From Rhizoclosmatium globosum (Eukaryota; Chytridiomycota; Chytridiomycetes; Chytridiales; Chytriomycetaceae): 64,000 nucleotides of DNA. Positions 20,152 to 30,753 of the stretch are shown here, piece by piece (within the stretch, counting starts at the first letter, position 1; every line of letters begins with the position of its first letter). Where the stretch lies: contig MCGO01000102.1 in the NCBI GenBank assembly GCA_002104985.1, positions 82,451 through 146,450 on the forward strand. The letters run 5' to 3'. The position numbers and the translations under genes were made by a program. The notes beneath the pieces were generated by a model. That model ran no database searches, had not been told where the DNA came from, and was given only the letters and a program-made list of their open reading frames with translations.

Positions 20152-22693
20152 ATGTCAGCTACAAAGGGAGGGCACAACGTGAGTATATTAGCTTTCTCTT
20201 TGGATTAAACACACAGATGGTACAACTCACAATGAGGATTCCTCGCGTTCCCTCTCAATATTCTTTCGTTTGATCGAACCACGTTCTGACTCTCTCTTCT
20301 CCTCCCTCAAATCCAAAACCCCCCACACACAAATACCTTCACAATATATTAGACGCCCTTCCTCCTCTTTGCCAAACTCATGGAAGTCATCCACCTCGAA
20401 GACATCAAACACCACTTCAAAGTATACCCGAAATCCTTCCGCGGCGAATCAGCAATCGCAACAATGACCGACAAGCTCGGGTTCGACAAGACCGAAGCCT
20501 CTGAATGTCTCTCTGGTGTTCTCTTTGCCCAACTTATCATCAACGTGGATAAACCGCGTGATACTGAGTTGAAACCAAAAAGTATTTATTGCTTGAGTGT
20601 GAAGGGTGCGCTTGTTTTGAGAGATGTGAAGGCGAAGCGGTTGATTAATGAGACACCGGAGGCTGTGTATGCTGGTCACCCTGTCGTACGGACGAATTTG
20701 GTTTATGTGGATCGTGATAACGATGGGAATCTAGTTCAGTGTCCGACAACCATGAATTTGATTTTCAAGTATTGTCTTGGTGATAAGGTGAATTTCTTTT
20801 TATTCCGTTGGACAACAATCTCATTAATTCAAACGATAAAATAGGTTCCCAATTTTCACAAATTTGAAAACCCGAACCTTGTGTACACTGAGGGAACTCC
20901 TGAAGTCGAAAGCATTGAGGGTACCAATGGACAAGTTACCATTTGGCCTCTCTTTGTCAAAGATAAAGCCGTCCGTTTGAAGGCTTATACGCACGCGTTT
21001 TCTGGAACGGCGTGTGTCGATTGGATCCTTCGCTGCACCAGTGTCGTTTCACGTTTGGAGGCCATCGCTATTGCTTCCCACTTTCTCAACAAGGACTGGA
21101 TAACTTGCGTGAACCCGGATGACGCTGTAACTCCTGTTGCTGGAAGTCCCGCAAGCGTTGTTTTCCCCAACATGGATCAGGTTATTAAGGACAGTATCAA
21201 AGCAATTTACCAGCCCACTCCGGCGGGGGCAAAGTATCTTGGATGGAACCCCGAGAGAGAGATGCCAGGCCTTACGAGTGCCATGAACACTCTCTTTACA
21301 AGAAAAAAGAGCGAGCTCACAGAGTCGTCAAGACAATCCTTGAACAACGAGTCAGCAAGAAACTCCGTCAACGAAACCAACAGAAAATCTAACTCATCCA
21401 CTAAGGAAGGATCTGAAATAAGCAGTTGAGTCCAAATTTTCCCTTTTTGTGGGTCTCCTGATGGTTCTGACAGAAAATCCTGCTTCCAAATCACTCAACT
21501 TCATAGCCGGAACTGAAGAAGACGCAGAGTTGTATGGATGGGAAAGTTGCCACACGAACTTGATTTCAATGGATGGAACAAAATCAAAATCGAAGGCGAC
21601 AAGCGCAGCCCCAAGTGTTGCAGGAAGCGTGACCAGCTCATCCCCCGCCGTCAACAAAGACATTGACAACCCAATCACGAAAATTCTACACGCAGCCCGC
21701 CCTAAAGTTCACGCCATCAAAAAACTCGCCGCTGCAAACCACAAAGACTCCCCTGAATTCCTCCCTATGGACCCATCTCTCCCCCGCGACCCGCTCGTTC
21801 TCCAACTCAAAGAACGCACCCACAATCTCCGTTTAGTCATGATCCTCGAAAACCCGGAGTTGAGGGAACAGTTCCGCAAATACTGCTTGTTCATGTATTC
21901 CCAAGAGAACTTCAACTTCTGGAGCGAGGCCGACGCGTACCGACGATTACACTGTAAAGGCAACGAGCTGGTTATCCCCGGACAACCCATCCGCACAAAG
22001 GAGCCAGGAGACCCAACGATCGATGAGAAGAAGGTCATCCCCCCGCGATGGCAGATTGTCGCACATGCCATGAGTCTGTACTTGAAGTACATTGTCGATG
22101 ACGGGCCATACGAGATCAACGTTGGTATCATCCGGAAAAAGAACATCACGGCGACTGTAGCCACAGACGACTTGATGCCGTATTTCGAGCTAATCAACCC
22201 TGAAAACATCATCACCGAGAACATGATTGAGCCAAAGACAGTGTTGCTTCCAGGCACGGAACCAATGCTTGTGAGTCGACTTCCAGCAGTGGAAAAAAAC
22301 GCGCAGTTGCTGATTACGGCGAGTTTGTTTGATGTTGCTGAGAACCATATCTTTCAGCTTATGGCGACGGACTCTGTGCCTAAATTTTTGAAGACGACTG
22401 CGTATCATAATACAATGAGTGCGTTGATTAAGGCGGGGACTTTGAAGACGTTTGGGGAGGAGGATGTTGGAGGTGGGGAGCGTAGGGAGAGTTCGACTGC
22501 TGCGAGGGCGACGCGTAGTGCAAGTGATGCAAAGTCACCGAATGCGGAGTCTATTGAAGAGGGAGGGGATGGGGCGAATGGATATGAGGCGCCGAAAGCA
22601 GATTTGGCAAAGTTTGCGGCGGAGAAGAAGAATAGTATTGCTGCAGATGCGGTGCAGTTGGCGGCATCGAAGGAAACTGAGCAATCAATTTAG
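20152..22693 (+). CDS. DEP-RGS regulator of G-protein signalling (Sst2/FlbA type)
   Basis: Five exons (20152-20178, 20217-20267, 20353-20787, 20845-21424, 21474-22693) give 770 aa. The first half holds two DEP-like regions: MEVIHLEDIKHHFKVYPKSF, and a second around TACVDWILRC...AIASHFLNKDWI. A Ser/Asn-rich linker follows, then an RGS domain split by an insert: LVMILENPELREQFRKYCL, SQENFNFWSEADAYRRL and ending NHIFQLMATDSVPKFLKT. It should act as a GTPase activator for a Galpha subunit at the membrane. The insert between the RGS halves is larger than in animal RGS, as in fungal FlbA/Sst2. Donors GTTTGA and GTTGAG are non-consensus. The first two short exons are the least certain part. Confidence 0.82.
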
Positions 22694-22863
22694 GAGAGAG
22701 AAAGGGGAATTACACAACACAATCGCGTATATTTGGAAGTATAACTTTTTTCATACATTTGGCATGCAAAGCGACGAACAATAAACTCTTATGATTTTAC
22801 GATTTGAATTTCAATAAAATGTTACCCTTGGAATAACTTTGAAACAGTCATATATACAATTTA

Positions 22864-24979
22864 TTATCCGTGTAACTTCCAAAATAGCCTCCACGCAGGT
22901 TCAGACCGCCCTTTCCACCGTATTCCTCCAGCAAGCTCAAACCCCAACAAACCCAAATAAGCGTACGGCTCCTTTTCCACCGATTCCCCATCCTCTCCAA
23001 CAAGAGACATAACACTCATACCCAACTCCAACCCCTCACTCCACTCCCGTTGTCTCCACTCCTGCCCCCCTTCCCCCACACCCCGCATTTCAAAAACCAT
23101 ACGCCGCATACACTGAAACATCACACTAGTAGACCCAGACTTCGACCCTTCAATCTCAACAACCTTCCCCAAAACCTCCGTCCCCCGCATCGCCAACCCT
23201 ACCAACCTCTCTTTATCCACCAACCCCGCCTCAATCAGACCCCGCCACGCCGGATCCATCCGACACATCACGAACCAACACACGATGCACGATTCAAACA
23301 GGTGATACACGAACTGCGTGAACACTGCGCTCCCGAAATACGCGTTGCATTCGGACTCTGCGTAAAAAAAGAGATGGATTATTCGGTGTGCTGAGTCTAT
23401 GCATTGTCTTGAGGCTGTGAGGATTGATTGTTGGTGGTGTGTGCTTTGGAAGCGTGGGGTGAAGGAAGGGAGGGAAGTTAGGTAGAGGGTTGGTCTGTGT
23501 AGAATAGAGAGGGTTGAGAAGGTGAGGAGGTTGAGGCCGTAGGTTTGGAATAGGTAGCGGTTTGATATTGGTGTCAGGAGGGTTTTGAAGGTTGTTGAGT
23601 CTTCATGGGTTATTTCGAGGGGGAGGAGGAGATGAGGAGGAGGGAGGGGCATTTTGAGAGGGTTGACTTTAAAGATGCGAGGAGATGTTTAGTTGTGGGT
23701 GATTCGAGAATCTGGAGGGGAGAAGAGGGCGGTTGGAGTAGGGACTGTCGGTTTTTGTATACGATTTCGCTTAGTTCACAGATCCATTTTACCGCGGGAG
23801 AGTCTTCGAAAATGGGTGTTCCGTGATTGTCGAGTACTTTGGTTGGAGCCTTCACACCATTTCCTTGAACAATAAAGTGAAGTATTGCTTCTGGATTTTG
23901 GCCCAAGTCCGTCATGTACCATCCATACAAAGCCCAAAACGCTCGCCGTCGGTCTTCCTTTTGTCTCGGAGTAAGGTTGAGCAACCAAGGTGAATCATCT
24001 GGATCCACGTCCAGTCTCAGAATACGTATAGTTTCAAGCCCTAACTTAAGAAACTTTTGACCTACAGCTGGTTGGCCCTTATCTGAATGCCGGGTTTTAG
24101 TTCAATCGAAAAATAAGGAAAGAGGGAAACTCAACGTAAAGAAAACAGAAACAGGTACGCGTATGCCTTCGCCATTTCCAGGCAAGGCGTGCAACCCGAC
24201 ATTCTAAATAATGATTTTCTCGCACGTTGGAATAGTGAAAATGCGACAGATTCTGGTAGAGGGGGTTATGGGAATGAGCTGCCATTGCGCACACAGCCAG
24301 CCTATTACGATGACAGAATAAGAAGTATATTCAAAAACTTCAAGATGAAGAGGGGATATCCTCACCGCAAGTAAGCAGGCTGTGAAAAGAATGTATTCAG
24401 AAAGTGGTCTCCATCCATTCCAAACCAAATTGGCAACTTTGTTCCGTTTGCAGTACATAGAGTCCAAGCTAATTGAAAGTCGTCTGATGTGGGCATTAAA
24501 TCAGGATCTTCGATTGTCCAGTCTGACATGAACGGATTAGGTTGGTCCAAGATTGGGGTATTGAATGCCTGCAGGAGTTGGTTCAAGGCATTCGCTGTTG
24601 TTGATCCAGGTTCTAACGAAGCAATAGGTGGTGATTCTGAGCTTGTGTAGTAGTGCAGAGTGGAAGGTTGACACTGTGTCTCTATTTGCTTAAGTGAGGC
24701 TGATGCTATCCGGCAGTCCTGGCCCACGCTGTGTAGCTCGCACAAACGGCAAACAGTTCGACCAGGAAGAGTTGTGCATTTCCAGTTGTTGGTTGCACAT
24801 CGTCGGCATGGATCAGCTGACTTTGACTCAAAGTCATTCGGTTTTGCTACATATGCAAAGAAGCAGCGATCGGTTGTTCCAGCCGAAAGGCATCGACGGC
24901 AGTGCGTGAATCCAACGTCAACTTGGCACTTTCGTCGCACTCGTTGGCATTCCCTGCATGGTTTTGTCCTTGGTGGCAT
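22864..24979 (-). pseudogene. Tandem double Zn2Cys6-like regulator, copy 1 (two frameshifts)
   Basis: Exons are 24366-24979, 24136-24301 and 22864-24082. The N-terminus has two cysteine clusters of identical spacing, CX2CX6CX8CX2CX8C, at residues 8-39 (PCRECQRVRRKC...) and 58-89 (PCRRCATNNWKC...). The first has the basic spacing of a fungal Zn2Cys6 DNA-binding domain. An IEDPDLMPT motif and a middle-homology-like region follow (LDVDPDDSPWL, TPRQKEDRRRAFWALYGW). Two coding breaks occur: the C run at 24261-24265 and the C run at 23619-23623 each lack one base relative to the paralogues. With both corrected the length is 666 aa, identical to copy 3 without its insertion. It is either a pseudogene or an intact gene with assembly errors. 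Confidence 0.7.
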
Positions 24980-25085
24980 TTAAATAGTTATTGTTTCCCA
25001 AGCTTCAAGCACAAAAAGAGCATTCGAGAATGAGACTGGTATTTATTAAGATCTATGTACAAAAAACAGAAAAGGATAATAGGCG

Positions 25086-25778
25086 TTACAGCTGCTGTTG
25101 AGCAAGAAGAGCCCTGTGAGATTCAGTAAGTTGCAGTTCAAGCAGAGCCACACGCCTTTTCAAATCTTGTTCTCTTTGGTTGAAGGAAGCAGCATCGTTT
25201 TCAAGCACCGCAATTCGCACAGTCAAAGCCGACTTGTCCGACTCAAGCACATCAACCTTGTGTTCCAAATCCTCGACTTTTGCGGCTTTTCGGGCACGCG
25301 ACTTTCGGGCAGCTTCCGTGTTTCGAGCACGTTTTGTAGCGGCTTCGTCGAGTTCTTGGACTGGAGCCCGTCGCTTTTTAGAGCATTCCTTTTCCATTGT
25401 TGGTGATGGAATAAACTCGGAATCAGAGGCAAACATGGTTGAGTGTGTTGACAGGGTGGGTGAGAGAGTGGTTGAAGTTGGTGCAACCAACGACGAAGGT
25501 GCACTTGGAATGGCAGGGAACGAAGACATTCCCTCAAGCCAGGTCATCCAGTCGGAATCCATTGGAAGCCCTGAAGCAGCTGATGCATCAAATTCGAGAG
25601 GTGGCAGGAAGTCAAGTGGTGAGATGCTTGACGTGTCCATTGAGAGAGCACCCATCCAATCAGAAGGTGTTGTTGATCCAAGGATCGATGCAAAGGTTTC
25701 ATCCTTGACTGGTGCAGAAGAACTAGTGGCTGGTGGCACAGAGGCTGGAGCAGATTGCTTTACTTTGACGTAGCACAT
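25086..25778 (-). CDS. bZIP transcription factor, Gcn4/Cpc1-like
   Basis: Single exon, 230 aa, ATG at 25778. An acidic, Ser/Thr/Pro-rich activation region contains two short hydrophobic-acidic blocks, around SDWMGALSMD and SDWMTWLEG. At about residue 150-175 lies the basic region KRARNTEAARKSRARK, with the NTEAA..SR.RK signature of Gcn4-type proteins. A leucine zipper of about five heptads follows to the C-terminus. Gcn4-type factors bind TGACTCA and drive amino-acid biosynthesis genes. Two such sites lie just upstream of this gene, suggesting autoregulation. Confidence 0.88.
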   Translation of the reverse strand: MCYVKVKQSAPASVPPATSSSAPVKDETFASILGSTTPSDWMGALSMDTSSISPLDFLPPLEFDASAASGLPMDSDWMTWLEGMSSFPAIPSAPSSLVAPTSTTLSPTLSTHSTMFASDSEFIPSPTMEKECSKKRRAPVQELDEAATKRARNTEAARKSRARKAAKVEDLEHKVDVLESDKSALTVRIAVLENDAASFNQREQDLKRRVALLELQLTESHRALLAQQQL

Positions 25779-25859
25779 TTGGTTTCAGACTTGTAGAAGA
25801 TGTAGTCTCACGTAAGGTTACTAGGTGGAAAAATCGGTAGGACCTTGGGTGGGAGAAGG

Positions 25860-25971
25860 TGAGTCAAAACTGCCTCTTTCCTTTTGAATGTTTTGCTGGA
25901 AAGTGGAGATGGCCAGTGTGAGTCATTCTGATTCACATTTGGCCAAACTTATCAATCACTTTGTCACGTGA
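25860..25971 (-). promoter_or_regulatory. bZIP gene upstream region: two Gcn4-type sites, E-box, short uORFs
   Basis: TGAGTCA occurs at 25860-25866 and 25919-25925, with TCACGTGA at 25964-25971. On the coding strand a minimal uORF ATG-TGA lies at 25938-25933. A 20-codon uORF starts at 25926 and stops at 25864; its start and stop codons overlap the two TGACTCA sites. Whether the uORFs are in the mRNA is not known. Confidence 0.5.
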
Positions 25972-26483
25972 TTTAGGACGTTTAACCTTTTCTTGCCAGA
26001 TGTTTCTCGTTCCTTCTTTTCTCAACTTCCTTCACCTTTTCCATACGTCTTCCGACTGTAAACTGTGCAATATCTGCTCAATTTCTATCATGTTTCGTGC
26101 TTCCGGAATGAGAATGTTACAAATTGATCTCAAACCAATCTCCACAATTGGAGAGAAAAGCCAGCTCATTGTGACGCATCATGGCCATCCAGGCCATGTG
26201 TCGATTTTTCAGCGACATCGTGCGGATGATAAATAATCATAATGTTCTCATTCTAGTAAGACAAGAATGGCCAGATCAAAAAAAGAGAAAGTGTGCAATA
26301 AATTCCAAGACTCTGGTACATTCCGTAAGTGTCCTAAATTGCCGGCGACGATTCGGGAACAATCGCGGCGACAGTTTCAACAACAAAGTGACAAATCTGA
26401 ATAATCAACAAATCAACTAGATTTTTATACATGTTCCACTTATAAAGAATATGTTATACATATTCTATGTGCGATTATGAAAG
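25972..26483. other. Intergenic, divergent promoter region
   Basis: AT-rich sequence between the bZIP gene and the next gene. A short ATG frame at 26467 overlaps the next start and could act as a uORF. Nothing else is supported. Confidence 0.4.
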
Positions 26484-28930
26484 ATGCTCCAAGAAGAAAG
26501 CCAAGCACCACCACCAACTCTCTTCACCGAAACGCCCATCTTCTCCACTGGTCGCAATTCAATTCTTGGATATTCGATTGCATGGTACTCGAACCCTTTC
26601 CTCTTTCACCTATCAGCTAACTCTCAACCAAGTCCCCACTGCAACGCCAGACTACTTCCCTGTGAATCCTGCGACCAACTAATGGCATACAACGCACTTG
26701 CCAATCAATGCACGAATGATATCCATCAACCAGCTGTCATCGCCGCAAACGACTTGGACCTTCCATCCACATTCTGTATCCACTGTGGATGTCTAAATGT
26801 GCGTGACGATACCATGCGAGCCCGTGCAGGGTTAGATAATGTCTGGCCGCTGGACGAGCGTGTGATGGTGTGTGTTTGTCGTAGTTACCTTGGAGTGTTT
26901 TACGGTTGTTGAAACTTGACTGGTTAGATCGGAATACAACTTTCAGTTTGCGGCGAGGCTCGTTATCTTGAATACAAGATGGAACAATATCGTGTTGTTG
27001 CGCGCGTGTTGGATACGAAACGTGAGTTTGTGTGTTGTTTTGGGTTGGGCTGACAGTTGTGAATGTTAAGGAAGATCTGCGAAGCGGTTTGGAGCTAGGG
27101 AACGAGGAAGACAGAAAAGAGAGGAATCAAAACGGAATGCGGCTGATGATGAGATGGATAGCTTGAATTCCAGAAAAGAGCCAACATATTCAGAAGGAGT
27201 TCAACTTGAGAATCTAGAGGCGGACCCAACAGCTCCAGTAAAGAAGATTGGAAAGAAAAGGAAAATAATTCAAGAGCTTCGAGCTAAAGCGAAGGGAAAG
27301 GGAAAGAGTGATGTGGCGGATGGACTCATTCAACCGAAACTGATTGGAACCGTAACGCCCAACCTCAAAGATTCACGCAATGAAAAGTTGGGAGTGCCAT
27401 CTGCTGAAGTTAGTGTGAAACCCACTGTCCCGACAACCTCTGCAGCTCCAATCCCCCCTACATCACCGTCCGTCAAGACAAAGAAAAAGAAGAGAGGAAA
27501 GCGGAAGACAGAGAGAAAATCTGATGAGATGGACATAGATACTTCAACGGCCTCTCGCGTTGAACCAGTCCCCGCAGCTTTACCTCCACAACAGCCTCAA
27601 CCACAAATACAACAACCGGAATCCACTGTCGAAGAACCGAAAACGAAGAAAAAGAAGAAGCCATTCAATCGAGTGAGAAAACCTCGTGTTGAAGCTATTT
27701 CTGTTGCGATTGCAGAAACTATTTCGGAAAACATTGAAGCTACAAATATCGTGAACAATATTCCTCCGTTGGTTTCGGGGCCTACAAACACCGTACCTGC
27801 TGCCATTATTTCTGAGCCACCAGATGTTATTCAACAACCACCTCTGCAACAGCCAGCACCCCTGCCAGAAACTACTCCTCCTGCTCCTCTTATTTCTCTT
27901 CAGCCAACTCGTAAAAGAAAACTCATATCCCTTGAAACATCTGACGACGATGACGAAAAATCCGAAATTGAAATTCCACAAAACCCATCAACCAAACAGC
28001 AACCTCCCACTTTGAATCCCTCTGAGCCACCCTCTAAATCCAAAAAGTGGCGGTCCAAACAACGAACCAGAACACCCGCGAAATCCCAGCTCTTGACAAC
28101 ACTCCACAATTATTCAGTCGAAACACTGGAGACACTGCTATGGAGCCTACGTACACAGCTTGTAAAAATACAGGCTTTGGAGTATATCCCAACATGGAGG
28201 CATGGACAATACTGTTTGGATTGGTGGCAGCATCGAGGGCGCGTCTTTGCGAGTGGGTGTAAATTTATACGTAGCTTAGAGACTGTGTATCGTGTGAACA
28301 CACAAGAAAATCGGGAGGTGGAGGAGGGCGAAGTTGAGGAGAGTGTTGTTTCCAAGGTGAGATACAGAAGCTAGTTTTCTTTGTCAACCCGGAAACTCAA
28401 ATTGTTCGAAACTAGAGTATTCTTTCGTTGGCGAACGAAGTTTTGATGAACGTCAAGCCGCATGTTAGACTGTTTCGAAATATCCGCGAGAGAGTTGTTG
28501 GAACGGATGGGTCGACTTTGGTAACGGGCTTAATTTTGCGAGAGATAGAAACACTTCAGGAAACGTTTGTGGAGGATACGAGGCGGCAGGTTTTTCAAAG
28601 GACCAAGGTGATTCGATCAGAAATTTCAAGGCTTTGGCGAGAAATTGGGTTGTGGAATGACGAATGTACAAGTGTGAAAGAGCTGTCATGGAAGCAGGAG
28701 GTTTTTGCTGTCACTAAAATGTGAGTACTCTCGTTGAAACTTGAGTTTATTGAGTCTGAACTTCTCTTTTTACTAGGCTCATGAAAGACACTGGCGAGGA
28801 TTCAGACCTTCAAGACATAAAAGAAGACTTTGAAAGCAGTCTTAAAGAAGAGCAAATACGTGAAAATGCAAGAGTTAAATTGTTTGGCTTGTTGTGGTTA
28901 TATCGCTTGTGGATGTCAAGCATCTTTTGA
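26484..28930 (+). CDS. Orphan protein, 740 aa, zinc-binding N-terminus and disordered middle
   Basis: Five exons (26484-26867, 26928-27021, 27071-28356, 28416-28720, 28777-28930) join in frame. I do not recognise the family. The first exon has two CxxC pairs (LLPCESCDQL and FCIHCGCLN) that could form one zinc site. A second short conserved-looking block (QLSVCGEARYLEYKMEQY) follows. Residues about 165-500 are low-complexity: Lys-rich nuclear-localisation-like runs (KTKKKKRGKRK, KTKKKKKPFNRVRK) and Pro/Gln repeats. The C-terminal 200 residues are helical and basic-aromatic (PTWRHGQYCLDWWQHRG). A nuclear structural or chromatin protein is likely (inference). Its stop is 117 bp from the next gene. 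Confidence 0.6.
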
Positions 28931-29047
28931 GGGACATTTATACTGTTCTGTTTCTACCTTAATAATTAATTGCTTTATTGGGCAAGCCTTGAAGTTCAGC
29001 CTCCAAAATAAGAGTGAAAATTTGACTTCTCCTGAACACTCCCCAAC

Positions 29048-30616
29048 ATGGCAGCTATCGTCAACTTGGATTCAGCGGCCATCGCCTCTCTTCTCAAGAG
29101 TCACAACGACTTTCGCGCCAGCTACGGGATCTTGCCTCTCAAGTGGAACCAAACCATTGCTGATCATGCTGTTGGATGTTAGACACAGAACGACGTTACT
29201 CCCTCATACTAACGAAAAAGTACAGGGGCAAACCATTCCATTGCATTCAAAGACTTCACTGCGACAGATGGTGATCCTGGCAACACCATGCACGGAGACC
29301 ACGAAGGTCTTGGACAAAACCTCATGTGGAAATACAGTAGCAACAAGCCCACATTCGATTACACGGGGTTAGTCAGTGGATGGACGTCTGAAGTAGTCCC
29401 ATCGGCTCCAGGAGGTTATAACCACGCATCTCAGGTGTTGTGGGGTAGCACAACAAATGTGGGTTGTGCTATGGGGGCTGGACCTAACCCAGAACCTAAC
29501 CCTTCAAACATTGCTCGGAACAATGCTATTATCCTTGTTTGCGACTATTATCCAGCGGGGAATATCCAAGGGTCGCAATGGAACACAGTTGGTGGTAAAT
29601 TGCCCAATGTTTCTGTAACTACAGCTGGAATTACAGGATTTAGTTCCGCTTCCGCCACTGTGACGGCTTCGGAAATTAAGTCTACTACTGTTTCCACGTT
29701 GAATATTGCAACCAACAGTATTGTGCTATCCACAGCTGTACCAAACACCGTCAAGACCACTGCTACTGTTGACAAGACCGGATCAGCGCAAACCACTACT
29801 GCCACCTCCAATTTAATTGATAGTAATTCTCCAACAGCCGATTTAATTGCGCTTGCTGCCGGTGTAATTCCAGGTCCCACTTCGTTTTCCCCAGTTTCAA
29901 CCAATATTGCAAACACTGCTGCTTCTATTTCATCTCTTATCCCCTCAATCAACGCCAAGACGTCTTCTCAGATCGCCGCTGCTTTGGTTCAGACATTCCA
30001 ACCCCTCACTGAGGGGGGAAGCGCAAAGTTTGGAGGGCCAAATCTTACGTCCAACAGTTCAGCGAAAAACAGTTTGGTCGCTGTTATTATTACCTCTACC
30101 TCTTATAACGTAAGAACATATTGATGTGTAGATATTTTCCATTGAACTCAAATATCATAGATCTCAACTCCTGTCTCTTTTGCAAAGACTTATAATGGTG
30201 CAACCAACCTTCTTACGACAGCTATTCCAAATGGAATTGCAATTTTTTACGCGGTTCCAAGCAACATTACTTCCCAATGGTTCTCAATCGCCCACGACAA
30301 AACGTCTCAAACTGCGCAAGTTTCGTTTTTGACTGACCGTAAGCCGTTGGGAACTGTCAGTTTTCCTGCCAAGTATAACAAGAAGAACTTGAAGAGAGAA
30401 GAGGATGGATTCAGTGTCGCGATTGCCTCTATTCCCGTTACGGATGATGTTTCTGGGCCTGTAGTTACGTCTACCATTTCAGCCACCTCAGTGACTATAG
30501 TTAATAAGGCATATGTCGCGTCTGCTACCAAAACAAACAAGAATGTTTATGCTTCTGGTGCTTCTGCTCAATGGTTTGGATTCATGGTCGTTATTTTCGC
30601 CTCATTGATGTTGTAG
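29048..30616 (+). CDS. CAP/SCP-domain (PR-1-like) cell-surface protein
   Basis: Three exons (29048-29177, 29226-30109, 30161-30616) give 489 aa. The CAP domain spans about residues 10-175: SHNDFRASYGILPLKWN, ADHAVGWANHS (restored by the first splice), GDHEGLGQNLMW, GGYNHASQVLWGSTTNVGCA and ILVCDYYPAGN, matching the CAP signatures. A long Ser/Thr-rich stalk follows, then a second globular region and a C-terminal hydrophobic tail that suggests a GPI anchor. CAP proteins bind sterols or lipids and act outside the cell. No signal peptide is visible at the predicted start (MAAIVNLDSA), so an upstream exon may be missing. Confidence 0.8.
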
Positions 30617-30753
30617 CCTCTTTTACTGGTTTTCCTTTTGTTTGCCTCATGATTATTCAATAAACTCTGAAGTATAAATGACACCAAGTATTTTTTTTAG
30701 TTAAATAAGCCGCAGAATTTAAATTTCTTTCATCATTAAGCAATGTTTTAGTG

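Noticed and set aside
29548..29958. Minus-strand ORF opposite the CAP gene
   Set aside because: Complement of the Ser/Thr-rich stalk; no independent evidence.
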